Positions 31,312 to 37,071 of a stretch of 41,783 bases of DNA are shown one piece after another. Source of the DNA: a virus. Position 1 is the first letter of the stretch. Every line of letters begins with the position of its first letter. The notes beneath the pieces were generated by a model. The model did not search any database. It was not told the DNA's origin and saw only the letters and a program-made list of their open reading frames with translations. The DNA is taken from the IMG/VR virus record IMGVR_UViG_3300007363_000036, positions 1 through 41,783 of that record. One strand, written 5' to 3'. Made by a program: the position numbers and the translations under genes.

Positions 31312-31388
31312 CTCTGTGGCCTCCCTCACCGGAGGCCGGGGGCAACCCGCCTGAAATAAGAGTTGAAAGCCCCGAAAAAACAGGCGGG
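31310..31388 (+). ncRNA. Covarying multi-helix pseudoknot element, copy B
   Basis: Same architecture as copy A: P1 AACTCT (31310-31315) / AGAGTT (31359-31364); hairpin GGCCTCC-CTCACC-GGAGGCC (31318-31337); P3 GGGGC (31339-31343) / GCCCC (31369-31373); P2 CCCGCCTG (31346-31353) / CAGGCGGG (31381-31388). Three P2 pairs and two P3 pairs change on both sides relative to copy A, preserving pairing. Followed by GGAGGTATTGAGAA-ATG at 31415. Confidence 0.78.
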
Positions 31389-31414
31389 GAAAAACTAAAT
31401 GGAGGTATTGAGAA

Positions 31415-31744
31415 ATGTATAAAACCCGAAAAGTAAATGGTAAATGGCAAATTGCCCGCCCGTCAACAATGAAACAAGAGTACCATGGCAACGGGGAAAA
31501 CGCCTGGAACGGCCATACTGACAATATCAATGGTCATATGGAATATGTATATAAAACCAGTACGCGGGCTTTGCCCGTTTCGCACTATATTTTGGCAGAT
31601 GAAGAATTTACCGAAGAACAAGCGCGTGATGCAATCGAAGAAAGTACCGATTGCCAAGTTGAATTCGTGGAATTTGACCGGGCAGTTGCTGAATTCTACG
31701 GTTTTAATTATTGCGCAATTTTCCATGCAACGGAGGTAGAATGA
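31415..31744 (+). CDS. Hypothetical early protein
   Basis: 109 residues, MYKTRKVNGKWQIARPSTMK, with LPVSHYILADEEFTEEQARDAIEE and FDRAVAEFYGFNYCAIFHA. Mixed alpha/beta, mildly acidic. No family recognised. Ribosome site GGAGG; stop overlaps the next ATG. Confidence 0.6.
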   Translation: MYKTRKVNGKWQIARPSTMKQEYHGNGENAWNGHTDNINGHMEYVYKTSTRALPVSHYILADEEFTEEQARDAIEESTDCQVEFVEFDRAVAEFYGFNYCAIFHATEVE

Positions 31745-31935
31745 TGACCCGCAAAGAATTAAATGGAATGTTGGTGCAGGCAACAATTGAGCACGAAAAA
31801 CATTACGCCGCCTGGTTCTGCGGCGATAACCCAACCCCGGAAACGCTCAAAAAGCTATCGCAGGCGCAAGAGAATCTCCAGGCAATCCGGGAGAAAATCA
31901 GACAACTATCAAAACAGGAGGCAAAAAATGCCTGA
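31741..31935 (+). CDS. Small helical protein
   Basis: 64 residues, MMTRKELNGMLVQATIEHEK, then KLSQAQENLQAIREKIRQLS, a probable coiled coil. Start overlaps the preceding stop; stop overlaps the next gene by 8 bases. Function unknown. Confidence 0.58.
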   Translation: MMTRKELNGMLVQATIEHEKHYAAWFCGDNPTPETLKKLSQAQENLQAIREKIRQLSKQEAKNA

Positions 31936-32122
31936 ATCTAAAACTATCCACATCGGCAGGCAGTTGCTTGCCGATTTCAACGCCGCCGTAGGGGATAACG
32001 AATCGGCAAATGCAGTGATCCGCCGGTTTATGCGGCACTATGTGAACCCCGAAACCCGCGCGAAACTGCTAACCGTTTTTTGGGAGGCGGAAAAACCAAA
32101 AACGGAAAGTGAGGCGGAATAA
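31928..32122 (+). CDS. Ribbon-helix-helix-like small protein
   Basis: 64 residues. KTIHIGRQLLADFNAAVGDNESANAVIRRFMRHYV resembles a ribbon (KTIHI) plus two helices as in Arc/MetJ-type DNA-binding proteins; the tail is acidic (AEKPKTESEAE). AGGAGG precedes the ATG at 31928. May regulate the operon. Confidence 0.5.
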   Translation: MPESKTIHIGRQLLADFNAAVGDNESANAVIRRFMRHYVNPETRAKLLTVFWEAEKPKTESEAE

Positions 32123-32201
32123 CGGCCTGGGCATAACCCGTGCAGAACATGCTATTTAGCATTATATTTATAGTGAAAGTTAAATGAAAAAGGAGAAAGA
32201 A

Positions 32202-32504
32202 ATGGAAAAATTCTGGAAAGAAGTTACAAACGAAAGCAGAAGTATTAATACAGTACCGCAAGGCGCAATTTGCCGACGCCGCCCTAATGGGATTGAGCTT
32301 CGATACGCGCTCCCGACAACCCCGGAAGAAATTAATCCGAAATACTTGCCGGATGGTCCCGACGATGATGGAGATATTTTCCTGGTACTAATCGAAGAAA
32401 ATACTTCCAAGACGCAGGATGATATTGACATCGCGGAATATAGAGTGTACGACGGGCACTTGCTCCGAGTGCTCGATAAGCAAAACCACAAAAACTATTT
32501 ATAG
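32202..32504 (+). CDS. Hypothetical acidic protein
   Basis: 100 residues from the ATG at 32202 after AAGGAG; an in-frame ATG at 32184 is less likely. MEKFWKEVTNESRSINTVPQ, ELRYALPTTPEEINPKYLPDGPDDDGDI, then an acidic helix. No family recognised. The gap 32123-32201 holds a 6-bp hairpin (ATGCTA/TAGCAT). Confidence 0.58.
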   Translation: MEKFWKEVTNESRSINTVPQGAICRRRPNGIELRYALPTTPEEINPKYLPDGPDDDGDIFLVLIEENTSKTQDDIDIAEYRVYDGHLLRVLDKQNHKNYL

Positions 32505-32513
32505 GAGGTTGAG

Positions 32514-32708
32514 ATGCAAGACGGTAATATCTACACTACTGAGCAATTGAAAAAGGGTGAAGGGCTTTACGCCGACCGCCCCACCCAAATTGCCAGCTAC
32601 GATGGTGGCAAAACATGGTACACCGCCAGCCTTTCCGAAGGATTTCGGGGAAACCCGACTCATCAATATACAATTCCCGCGGGGGGCACGTGGAAAGATC
32701 GGCAATAA
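32514..32708 (+). CDS. Small protein preceding the HTH gene
   Basis: 64 residues, MQDGNIYTTEQLKKGEGLYA, with PTQIASYDGGKTWYTASLSE (beta hairpin). ATAGGAGG before the ATG. Overlaps the HTH gene by 19 bases. Function unknown. Confidence 0.58.
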   Translation: MQDGNIYTTEQLKKGEGLYADRPTQIASYDGGKTWYTASLSEGFRGNPTHQYTIPAGGTWKDRQ

Positions 32709-32914
32709 AGCCCAAACTTTGGCGCGGGGCGGATGTCAAAGCCCTGCGCCTTAAATACAACCTTTCTCAAAACCAATTTGAGATGATAACCGGAATAGGC
32801 CAGAGCCGGATCAGCGATTGGGAAAACGGGATTCGGAAGCCCGGCAATCTGGCCTGCTGGGCGCTGGATATGATAGAAATTAAATTGGCTGAACACTTTG
32901 AAACGCAAGCCTAA
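32690..32914 (+). CDS. XRE-family helix-turn-helix regulator
   Basis: 74 residues from the GTG at 32690 with GGGGGG upstream; the longer frame to 32615 runs through the previous gene. LKYNLSQNQFEMITGIGQSRISDWENGIRKP is a typical Cro/CI helix-turn-helix (S-Q-x-F, the G-x-S-R-I-S-x-W-E-N-G recognition turn). Ends with MIEIKLAEHFETQA. Last gene of the plus operon, just before a terminator; a candidate repressor of early transcription. Confidence 0.78.
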   Translation: MERSAIKPKLWRGADVKALRLKYNLSQNQFEMITGIGQSRISDWENGIRKPGNLACWALDMIEIKLAEHFETQA

Positions 32915-32940
32915 CAATCGGATAGTTGCCCAAAAAACAC

Positions 32941-32974
32941 AATCCCCGGTTCTAACTGAGCCGGGGATTTTTTA
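32941..32974 (+). terminator. Intrinsic terminator of the plus-strand operon
   Basis: AATCCCCGG / CCGGGGATT 9-bp stem followed by TTTT. A second weaker one, AGGGC (33016-33020) / GCCCT (33028-33032) with six T, follows. The rest of 33041-33173 shows nothing I can support. Confidence 0.88.
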
Positions 32975-33173
32975 TTGCCAATAATATCAATAAGTTAGAT
33001 AGGATCGTGGCTTATAGGGCATTTAAAGCCCTCGTTTTTTCAAAAAATCCTTATTTTGCAACACTTTTCAAAATATCCAGTTCTCCCGCACTACCCATTA
33101 ACTACTTGCGTTCAACCTACCCCCCAAAGCTACCCGAATTTGATAGGTTTAACCAAAACCCCGGATTGCATTT

Positions 33174-33542
33174 TCACTTTACCACCAATTGCACTAAAAA
33201 CAAAACCACCCCTACCACTATTCCCCCGATAATCGTATAGCGGAGCCTTATTGCTTCCCGCTTGTTCTCCGCTATTGCTTCCCGGCGCTCCCGCTCCGCT
33301 TCTTCCAAGTCCTCAACTCGCCCCAATAACCCCTTTTTGCCGTTCGTCAATTTCCCGGCGACGACCTCATATAGTTTCTCAATCGCAGCTTGGTTCTTCT
33401 GGATTTGGCGCTGATTCTCTTCGATCTGGCGCTGGTTTGCGATTGCTAATTTTTCGATTGCGGCGAGCGAGCCGAGCCGTTGCTTGGCATCCTTAATGTA
33501 ATCCACAATTGTTTTAACGTCCGTGTGCGTAAATTCCGGCAT
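33174..33542 (-). CDS. Coiled-coil protein with C-terminal membrane anchor
   Basis: 122 residues from the ATG at 33542 (MPEFTHTDVKTIVDYIKDAK). Residues ~25-60 are Gln/Asn/Ile heptads (QRQIEENQRQIQKNQAAIEKL), then an ERERREAIAE helix, then one membrane segment (TIIGGIVVGVVLFLVQLVV) at the C-terminus. In phages such a layout occurs in lysis cassettes and in superinfection or membrane-tethered factors. Function inferred from the membrane genes around it. Confidence 0.62.
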   Translation of the reverse strand: MPEFTHTDVKTIVDYIKDAKQRLGSLAAIEKLAIANQRQIEENQRQIQKNQAAIEKLYEVVAGKLTNGKKGLLGRVEDLEEAERERREAIAENKREAIRLRYTIIGGIVVGVVLFLVQLVVK

Positions 33543-33693
33543 CGCCAATTACCTTAATCTTTTCCCATTTCGCCGCCAGCTCTTTCTCCCGGCGCAGAAT
33601 CGACCGGCACACCGAACATAGTTCAGTATGCCGGGTAAATATGCTTTGGCGGCATACTTTACACCGCCGGAGGCGTTTTTTCTTCTGGCTCAT
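33514..33693 (-). CDS. Small zinc-finger protein
   Basis: 59 residues: MSQKKKRLRRCKVCRQSIFT, then TELCSVCRSILRREKELAAK. Two CxxC pairs 12 residues apart form a treble-clef or zinc-ribbon site. Overlaps both neighbouring genes (29 and 35 bases), which is unusual, but the Cys pattern makes it credible. Confidence 0.6.
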   Translation of the reverse strand: MSQKKKRLRRCKVCRQSIFTRHTELCSVCRSILRREKELAAKWEKIKVIGDAGIYAHGR

Positions 33694-33982
33694 TGGTTGC
33701 CTCTGGTGCAGAATAAATCCATTTGTTTAATCCGGGGATTTTCCTGGCAAGATGAAACGCTCCAACGGATGCAAGGGTATTTTTGAAAATTTCATTTCCG
33801 ATAACTTGCCACCCTTCATTGAAGTTGATGATAAAAATCTGCGCCATTGCCGTTAAACCCGCCACCAAACCAAAATAAACCAATGAATGGAATTTGGTAT
33901 TGGCTTTGATAGCTTGAACAATCAAAACGACAATAACAATCGTCGCGGCGTTTTTGATTCCGAATGCTTCAAAGAATTCCAT
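33659..33982 (-). CDS. Putative holin (multi-pass membrane protein)
   Basis: 107 residues. Segments NAATIVIVVLIVQAI, LVYFGLVAGLTAMAQIFII and possibly NTLASVGAFHLA could span the membrane, with a charged Pro/Glu C-terminal tail. Size and topology fit small phage holins. No recognised endolysin gene accompanies it in this window. Confidence 0.55.
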   Translation of the reverse strand: MEFFEAFGIKNAATIVIVVLIVQAIKANTKFHSLVYFGLVAGLTAMAQIFIINFNEGWQVIGNEIFKNTLASVGAFHLARKIPGLNKWIYSAPEATNEPEEKTPPAV

Positions 33983-33989
33983 TTCGACC

Positions 33990-34226
33990 TCACAAGGCTT
34001 TAATGCGGTGCGGCCCCAGGTTGGCTACGCCGGATTTCTTGATGTTATATGTCAATCGCCCCTTTAGCAACTGCCATCCGCCGAAAGGCAGGCCGACCAG
34101 CCATAGAACGGTGGCAATGAATGATTGTAAATCCATCGGAAAATCCGGGCGCTCGTTGGTAATTGCCGTATAGAGCAAGGGCAATAATGCGCTCAGAATT
34201 GCGAACATAATCTCTTTCAGTGTCAT
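33990..34226 (-). CDS. Small two-helix membrane protein (holin-like)
   Basis: 78 residues: MTLKEIMFAILSALLPLLYT, a Pro/Asp turn, FIATVLWLVGLPFGGWQLL, then a basic tail. Typical of class II holins or antiholins. Adjacent to the other holin-like gene. Confidence 0.55.
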   Translation of the reverse strand: MTLKEIMFAILSALLPLLYTAITNERPDFPMDLQSFIATVLWLVGLPFGGWQLLKGRLTYNIKKSGVANLGPHRIKAL

Positions 34227-34227
34227 T

Positions 34228-34482
34228 TCACTTTACTCCTTTTTTGCTTCGTTCATGGATTAATGGCGGCAATCCTTCTTGCGCCGCCGCCCAATTTATT
34301 CTTATTCTTGCTACTTCCTCAACCGCTTCTTTTAGTTTTCTGGTTAGGGTATCAATCTGAAATTGACGTGCCCCTAATTCCTGCCGCAATTCAAAATTAT
34401 CCGCTTCAAGTTCTTTTATCCGGGCTTTTTGCCGCTCAAAAAGTTCTTTTAATTTGTCGGCGGCATCTTTGTTTAAGGCCAT
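34228..34482 (-). CDS. Coiled-coil protein of the lysis region
   Basis: 84 residues from the ATG at 34482 (MALNKDAADKLKELFERQKA), which overlaps the previous stop (TAATG). Residues ~8-60 are continuous heptads (RIKELEADNFELRQELGARQ). No signal peptide or anchor is visible. May pair with the 27-residue membrane peptide just upstream. Confidence 0.58.
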   Translation of the reverse strand: MALNKDAADKLKELFERQKARIKELEADNFELRQELGARQFQIDTLTRKLKEAVEEVARIRINWAAAQEGLPPLIHERSKKGVK

Positions 34483-34565
34483 TATATCAAATACCAGATT
34501 GTGATTGCGATGAGTGCGATAATCATCAATCCATTGATAAACCACATAATTTCCCACTGCTTCAT
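34482..34565 (-). CDS. 27-residue transmembrane peptide
   Basis: MKQWEIMWFINGLMIIALIA with the hydrophobic run continuing to the C-terminus. ATG at 34565 with AAAGGG upstream; stop overlaps the next ATG. First gene of the minus-strand membrane/lysis unit. The longer frame to 34724 is not supported. Confidence 0.55.
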   Translation of the reverse strand: MKQWEIMWFINGLMIIALIAITIWYLI

Positions 34566-34626
34566 ACGCAAATCCCTTTTGCTGTAAAGAATATACGGCT
34601 TGTTTTTTGTGAAAAGCAAGAAAAAT

Positions 34627-34653
34627 GCGCCCGGCGGAAGGGGAACCGGGCGC
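34627..34653 (+). other. Leader hairpin before the 18-residue plus-strand ORF
   Basis: GCGCCCGG (34627-34634) / CCGGGCGC (34646-34653), then AACACTC, GGAGGTATT and ATG at 34671. Same architecture as the leaders in the 29-31.4 kb operon, far from it and on the strand opposite to the neighbouring genes. Confidence 0.6.
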
Positions 34654-34670
34654 AACACTCTGGAGGTATT

Positions 34671-34727
34671 ATGAATGATGAAGAACTGCACCACCAATGT
34701 AATCAATCCGGCGCTATTTGTCAATAA
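34671..34727 (+). CDS. 18-residue peptide ORF with strong ribosome site
   Basis: MNDEELHHQCNQSGAICQ, preceded by GGAGGTATT and a GC hairpin. The only plus-strand ORF in an otherwise minus-strand region. It overlaps the promoter for the lysis genes on the other strand and is followed by a hairpin, so it may be a regulatory peptide or act through transcription interference. Confidence 0.4.
   Translation: MNDEELHHQCNQSGAICQ
34696..34724 (-). promoter_or_regulatory. Sigma70-like promoter for the lysis-type genes
   Basis: On the minus strand TTGACA (34719-34724), 17-base spacer, TACATT (34696-34701). It follows immediately after the terminator of the upstream methyltransferase transcript and precedes the ATG at 34565. 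Confidence 0.65.
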
Positions 34728-34775
34728 AAATCCCCCGCCAAAATTCCTGTATCCGAAGTGAAAAAGGCGGGGGAT
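34722..34775 (-). terminator. Intrinsic terminator after the 34865 methyltransferase
   Basis: ATCCCCCGCC (34766-34775 read on minus) pairs with GGCGGGGGAT (34730-34739), followed by TTTTATT. Loop of about 26 bases. The rest of 34776-34864 shows nothing I can support. Confidence 0.75.
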
Positions 34776-34864
34776 TGACTTTTAGACTCATCGAACGCGA
34801 ATAAAACGGCTAAAATGATAATTCTTGTTCCTCCTGGTTAGGGTTTGCGCCCCGCGGGACGCGG

Positions 34865-35563
34865 TTAAAAATCAAATTTTATCTGTTCAATTTCTCTCTT
34901 TTCATCAAACAGCGGCAGGCTGCGCCAGTTTTCCAGACGTTTTTTTGCCGCTTCGTAGTAATCTTTGTCTATCTCCCATGCCACATATTCAAAGCCCAGG
35001 GCTTCAAAAGCTATCAAACTGCTGGCGCTGCCAACATGGGTGTCAACTAAAATATCGCCGGGTTTGGCGTAGTTTTCCAATAGCCATTGATAAAGCGCAA
35101 TCGGTTTTTGACAAGGATGGGTTCTATTCTTATTATCAAGAGCCAAATCATAACGATAATAACGGATTTTGTGCTTGAATGATGTATAAGCTATCTCTCC
35201 GTTTGAATAATTTGGTGCGCCCATATTTTTAAACCAAAAAATTAATGATTCAGATGAACCAAGATATTCTGTATAGAAATTCCATCCCCAAATAATCTGA
35301 TTTCTTGATATTCTTTTCAGTTCAAGAAAATATGATTTATCTGGCGTTGCACTATTCCAATTCCGTTCGTTTTGGCGAAGTGATTTTATTTTAGGTTGTG
35401 CGGTTGTATCTCCACCATTCCAAAATGCTCCAATACCATACGGCGGGTCAACAATCGCCAAATCAAAAAACTTGTCGGGGTATTCGGCCATGCCTTCCAT
35501 ACAATTCCGGTTTTCAAATAGTCTTAGCATCCCCATTTTCCCTGATTTTCGCCGTTTGCTCAC
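34865..35563 (-). CDS. DNA methyltransferase (DPPY type)
   Basis: 232 residues from a GTG at 35563 with GGGGAG upstream; ATG at 35536 (MGMLRLFENRN) is an alternative. Motif IV IVDPPYGIGAFW near residue 40, and a C-terminal SAM-binding motif (GDILVDTHVGSASSLIAFEALGFEYVAWEID), the beta-class order. HPCQKPIALYQWLL lies between. The usual D-x-F-x-G-S-G-T is DTHVGSAS, a variant. Probably an N6-adenine or N4-cytosine methyltransferase that masks phage DNA from restriction. No cognate endonuclease is seen. Confidence 0.82.
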   Translation of the reverse strand: MSKRRKSGKMGMLRLFENRNCMEGMAEYPDKFFDLAIVDPPYGIGAFWNGGDTTAQPKIKSLRQNERNWNSATPDKSYFLELKRISRNQIIWGWNFYTEYLGSSESLIFWFKNMGAPNYSNGEIAYTSFKHKIRYYRYDLALDNKNRTHPCQKPIALYQWLLENYAKPGDILVDTHVGSASSLIAFEALGFEYVAWEIDKDYYEAAKKRLENWRSLPLFDEKREIEQIKFDF

Positions 35564-35792
35564 TCTGCTCCCCTTTGAATCTCTCCTGAGTCATCGCCCA
35601 TTTCTTCGCCGGGTCATCTTCCAGGCGAATTGCCGCCCGATCCGGCGCAATAGGAGCAACACAGAGCTGGCCACCGCAATTGGGGCATTTCCCCCCGCTT
35701 TGAGCGTAATCAACATAATACATCTTGATTAAACTCATCCCCCCATTGCAGGAGAAACAAAAGAATATTTCCTTCGCGTGATAAGTCTGCAT
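35514..35792 (-). CDS. Zinc-ribbon protein
   Basis: 92 residues. CFSC (residues ~12-15) and CPNCGGQLC (~36-44) form a zinc ribbon, followed by a charged tail. It overlaps the methyltransferase start. Likely nucleic-acid binding; specific role unknown. Confidence 0.62.
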   Translation of the reverse strand: MQTYHAKEIFFCFSCNGGMSLIKMYYVDYAQSGGKCPNCGGQLCVAPIAPDRAAIRLEDDPAKKWAMTQERFKGEQSEQTAKIRENGDAKTI

Positions 35793-35802
35793 GAAATCCC
35801 TT

Positions 35803-35886
35803 TCATTTTCCCGCCAAAATCATTAGCAAGCATCCCACAATAAAAAATACAAGCAAAATCACAATACCTATCCCAATACCGGTCAT
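35803..35886 (-). CDS. 27-residue transmembrane peptide
   Basis: MTGIGIGIVILLVFFIVGCL followed by LMILAGK. Starts on the last base of the preceding TGA (TGATG) and is almost wholly hydrophobic. The longer frame to 36000 is a shadow of the zinc-ribbon gene. Confidence 0.5.
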   Translation of the reverse strand: MTGIGIGIVILLVFFIVGCLLMILAGK

Positions 35887-36023
35887 CACTCCCCCTCTTT
35901 CTTTTCCTCTTCCCCCTGCCCATCGATGTTTTCTTCCCGGAGCGTTCCGGGCTTCCCACAGTTCGGGCAGTTCGGGGATGTTCCTAACCCGCCGCAGCAA
36001 GGGTAATAATATTCGTTTTTCAT
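35886..36023 (-). CDS. Short zinc-ribbon peptide
   Basis: 45 residues: MKNEYYYPCCGGLGTSPNCP, NCGKPG, then an acidic tail (GEEEKKEGE). CC and CPNC pairs suggest one zinc site. ATGA overlap upstream, TGATG downstream. Confidence 0.58.
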   Translation of the reverse strand: MKNEYYYPCCGGLGTSPNCPNCGKPGTLREENIDGQGEEEKKEGE

Positions 36024-36187
36024 CTGATAAGCCTCCTATATTTTCGTCTTGTTGCCCTGATTCTTTTGCTTATCGCCCGCCTATGCGCTTCCAGGTTTTC
36101 ACCCTCGAGCGCATACTCATAATGCTGCAATAAGCGATAATATTTGACCTCATCGGCCAATAGCCTTTTGAGCGTTTCAAACTTCAT
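36020..36187 (-). CDS. Small basic helical protein
   Basis: 55 residues: MKFETLKRLLADEVKYYRLL, then EAHRRAISKRIRATRRKYRR. Strongly basic C-terminus, as in DNA- or RNA-binding peptides. ATGA overlap with the nuclease gene and with the next gene. Confidence 0.58.
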   Translation of the reverse strand: MKFETLKRLLADEVKYYRLLQHYEYALEGENLEAHRRAISKRIRATRRKYRRLIR

Positions 36188-36507
36188 GGCTTAATTTCCT
36201 CGTAAACCCATTCCCGATTTTCCCACTGAACAGCAATAAAGTTAAACCAGGGGAACATCCTTGCTGCAACCTTGATTTTTACACGCGCATCTTCACGCCA
36301 GAATCCCTTGACCTCAAAAAACACAAAACGGTCTTTATAGATCACAAAAAAATCCGGCGTATAGCTGGTGTTATTGGCAAGGATAAGGCGCACGGCCTCA
36401 AATCGCCAATCGACAATTGATTTTTCGAGTTTCTTAGTCTGTAAAAACTCAGCAAATCGGGCTTCGGTTTTATTCATTTGTGGTTCAACAAAAATAGGTT
36501 TCATCAC
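36184..36507 (-). CDS. PD-(D/E)XK nuclease (DUF1064-like)
   Basis: 107 residues. NKTEARFAEFLQTKK (helix with Glu), SYTPDFFVIYKDRFVFFEVKGFWREDARVK (PD-x9-ExK catalytic core), then FPWFNFIAVQ. This is the compact PD-(D/E)XK arrangement of phage DUF1064-type and resolvase-like nucleases. Lies among replication genes, so branch resolution or DNA processing is likely. Confidence 0.78.
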   Translation of the reverse strand: MMKPIFVEPQMNKTEARFAEFLQTKKLEKSIVDWRFEAVRLILANNTSYTPDFFVIYKDRFVFFEVKGFWREDARVKIKVAARMFPWFNFIAVQWENREWVYEEIKP

Positions 36508-36513
36508 TGCCTC

Positions 36514-37071
36514 TCAAAATGGCACATCATTCAATACCGGCTTAATTACCGCCGGTTTCTGTTGTTCGGTTTTCAAGATTTCCTCAATTAGCTGCATCAT
36601 CCAGGCTCTAATCTCCTCTCGTTTCGTATCTGCGACATTCTCTCCCATAACATGAGCCAAATACTCCCCGCTCCATCCGGTTTTTTTCCACAATTCCCGG
36701 ATATTCCCGGCAAATACCGCCGGGTCTTTAGGTCTGTTTTTACGGGCCTCAAATCCGGCCATAATGATTGCCAGAAAAAGCGCCCCAACCGGGGTCTTGG
36801 AAATTTCTTCCGGTTCCGCCGGGCGGGTTTCTTCGCGGCGCTTGATATTGTGATAAAACTGTTCAAAGATATTCGGAGAGGGGATATTGCGACGTTTAAT
36901 ATATTCATCAAGATACCCGCCGGTATAGGCCAATTGAACGGCCTCATTAACTTGAGTATAGTCACGGTAAAGCATTACCGCCTTATATGCGGCAAGTTGG
37001 TCATCATTCATTTCGCAATTACAATAATTTTTGATTTGCAATACAATCCGGCCAAATTCTTCATTTTGCAT
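36514..37071 (-). CDS. Replication-linked helical protein ending in an SSB-like tip
   Basis: 185 residues, helical: MQNEEFGRIVLQIKNYCNCE, then KRRNIPSPNIFEQFYHNI, WKKTGWSGEYLAHVMGEN. The C-terminus KPVLNDVPF resembles the D-[DI]-P-F tip of bacterial SSB that recruits many partner proteins. Follows the replication initiator with an 11-base overlap. May be a helicase loader or partner recruiter; no ATPase motif is visible. Confidence 0.55.
   Translation of the reverse strand: MQNEEFGRIVLQIKNYCNCEMNDDQLAAYKAVMLYRDYTQVNEAVQLAYTGGYLDEYIKRRNIPSPNIFEQFYHNIKRREETRPAEPEEISKTPVGALFLAIIMAGFEARKNRPKDPAVFAGNIRELWKKTGWSGEYLAHVMGENVADTKREEIRAWMMQLIEEILKTEQQKPAVIKPVLNDVPF

Noticed and set aside
30970-31388. 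attC sites in the early operon (AAC ... GTT ends)
   Set aside because: The arms do not form one long hairpin; AAC/GTT pairing belongs to P1 of a pseudoknot and the cassette end-matching rule fails.
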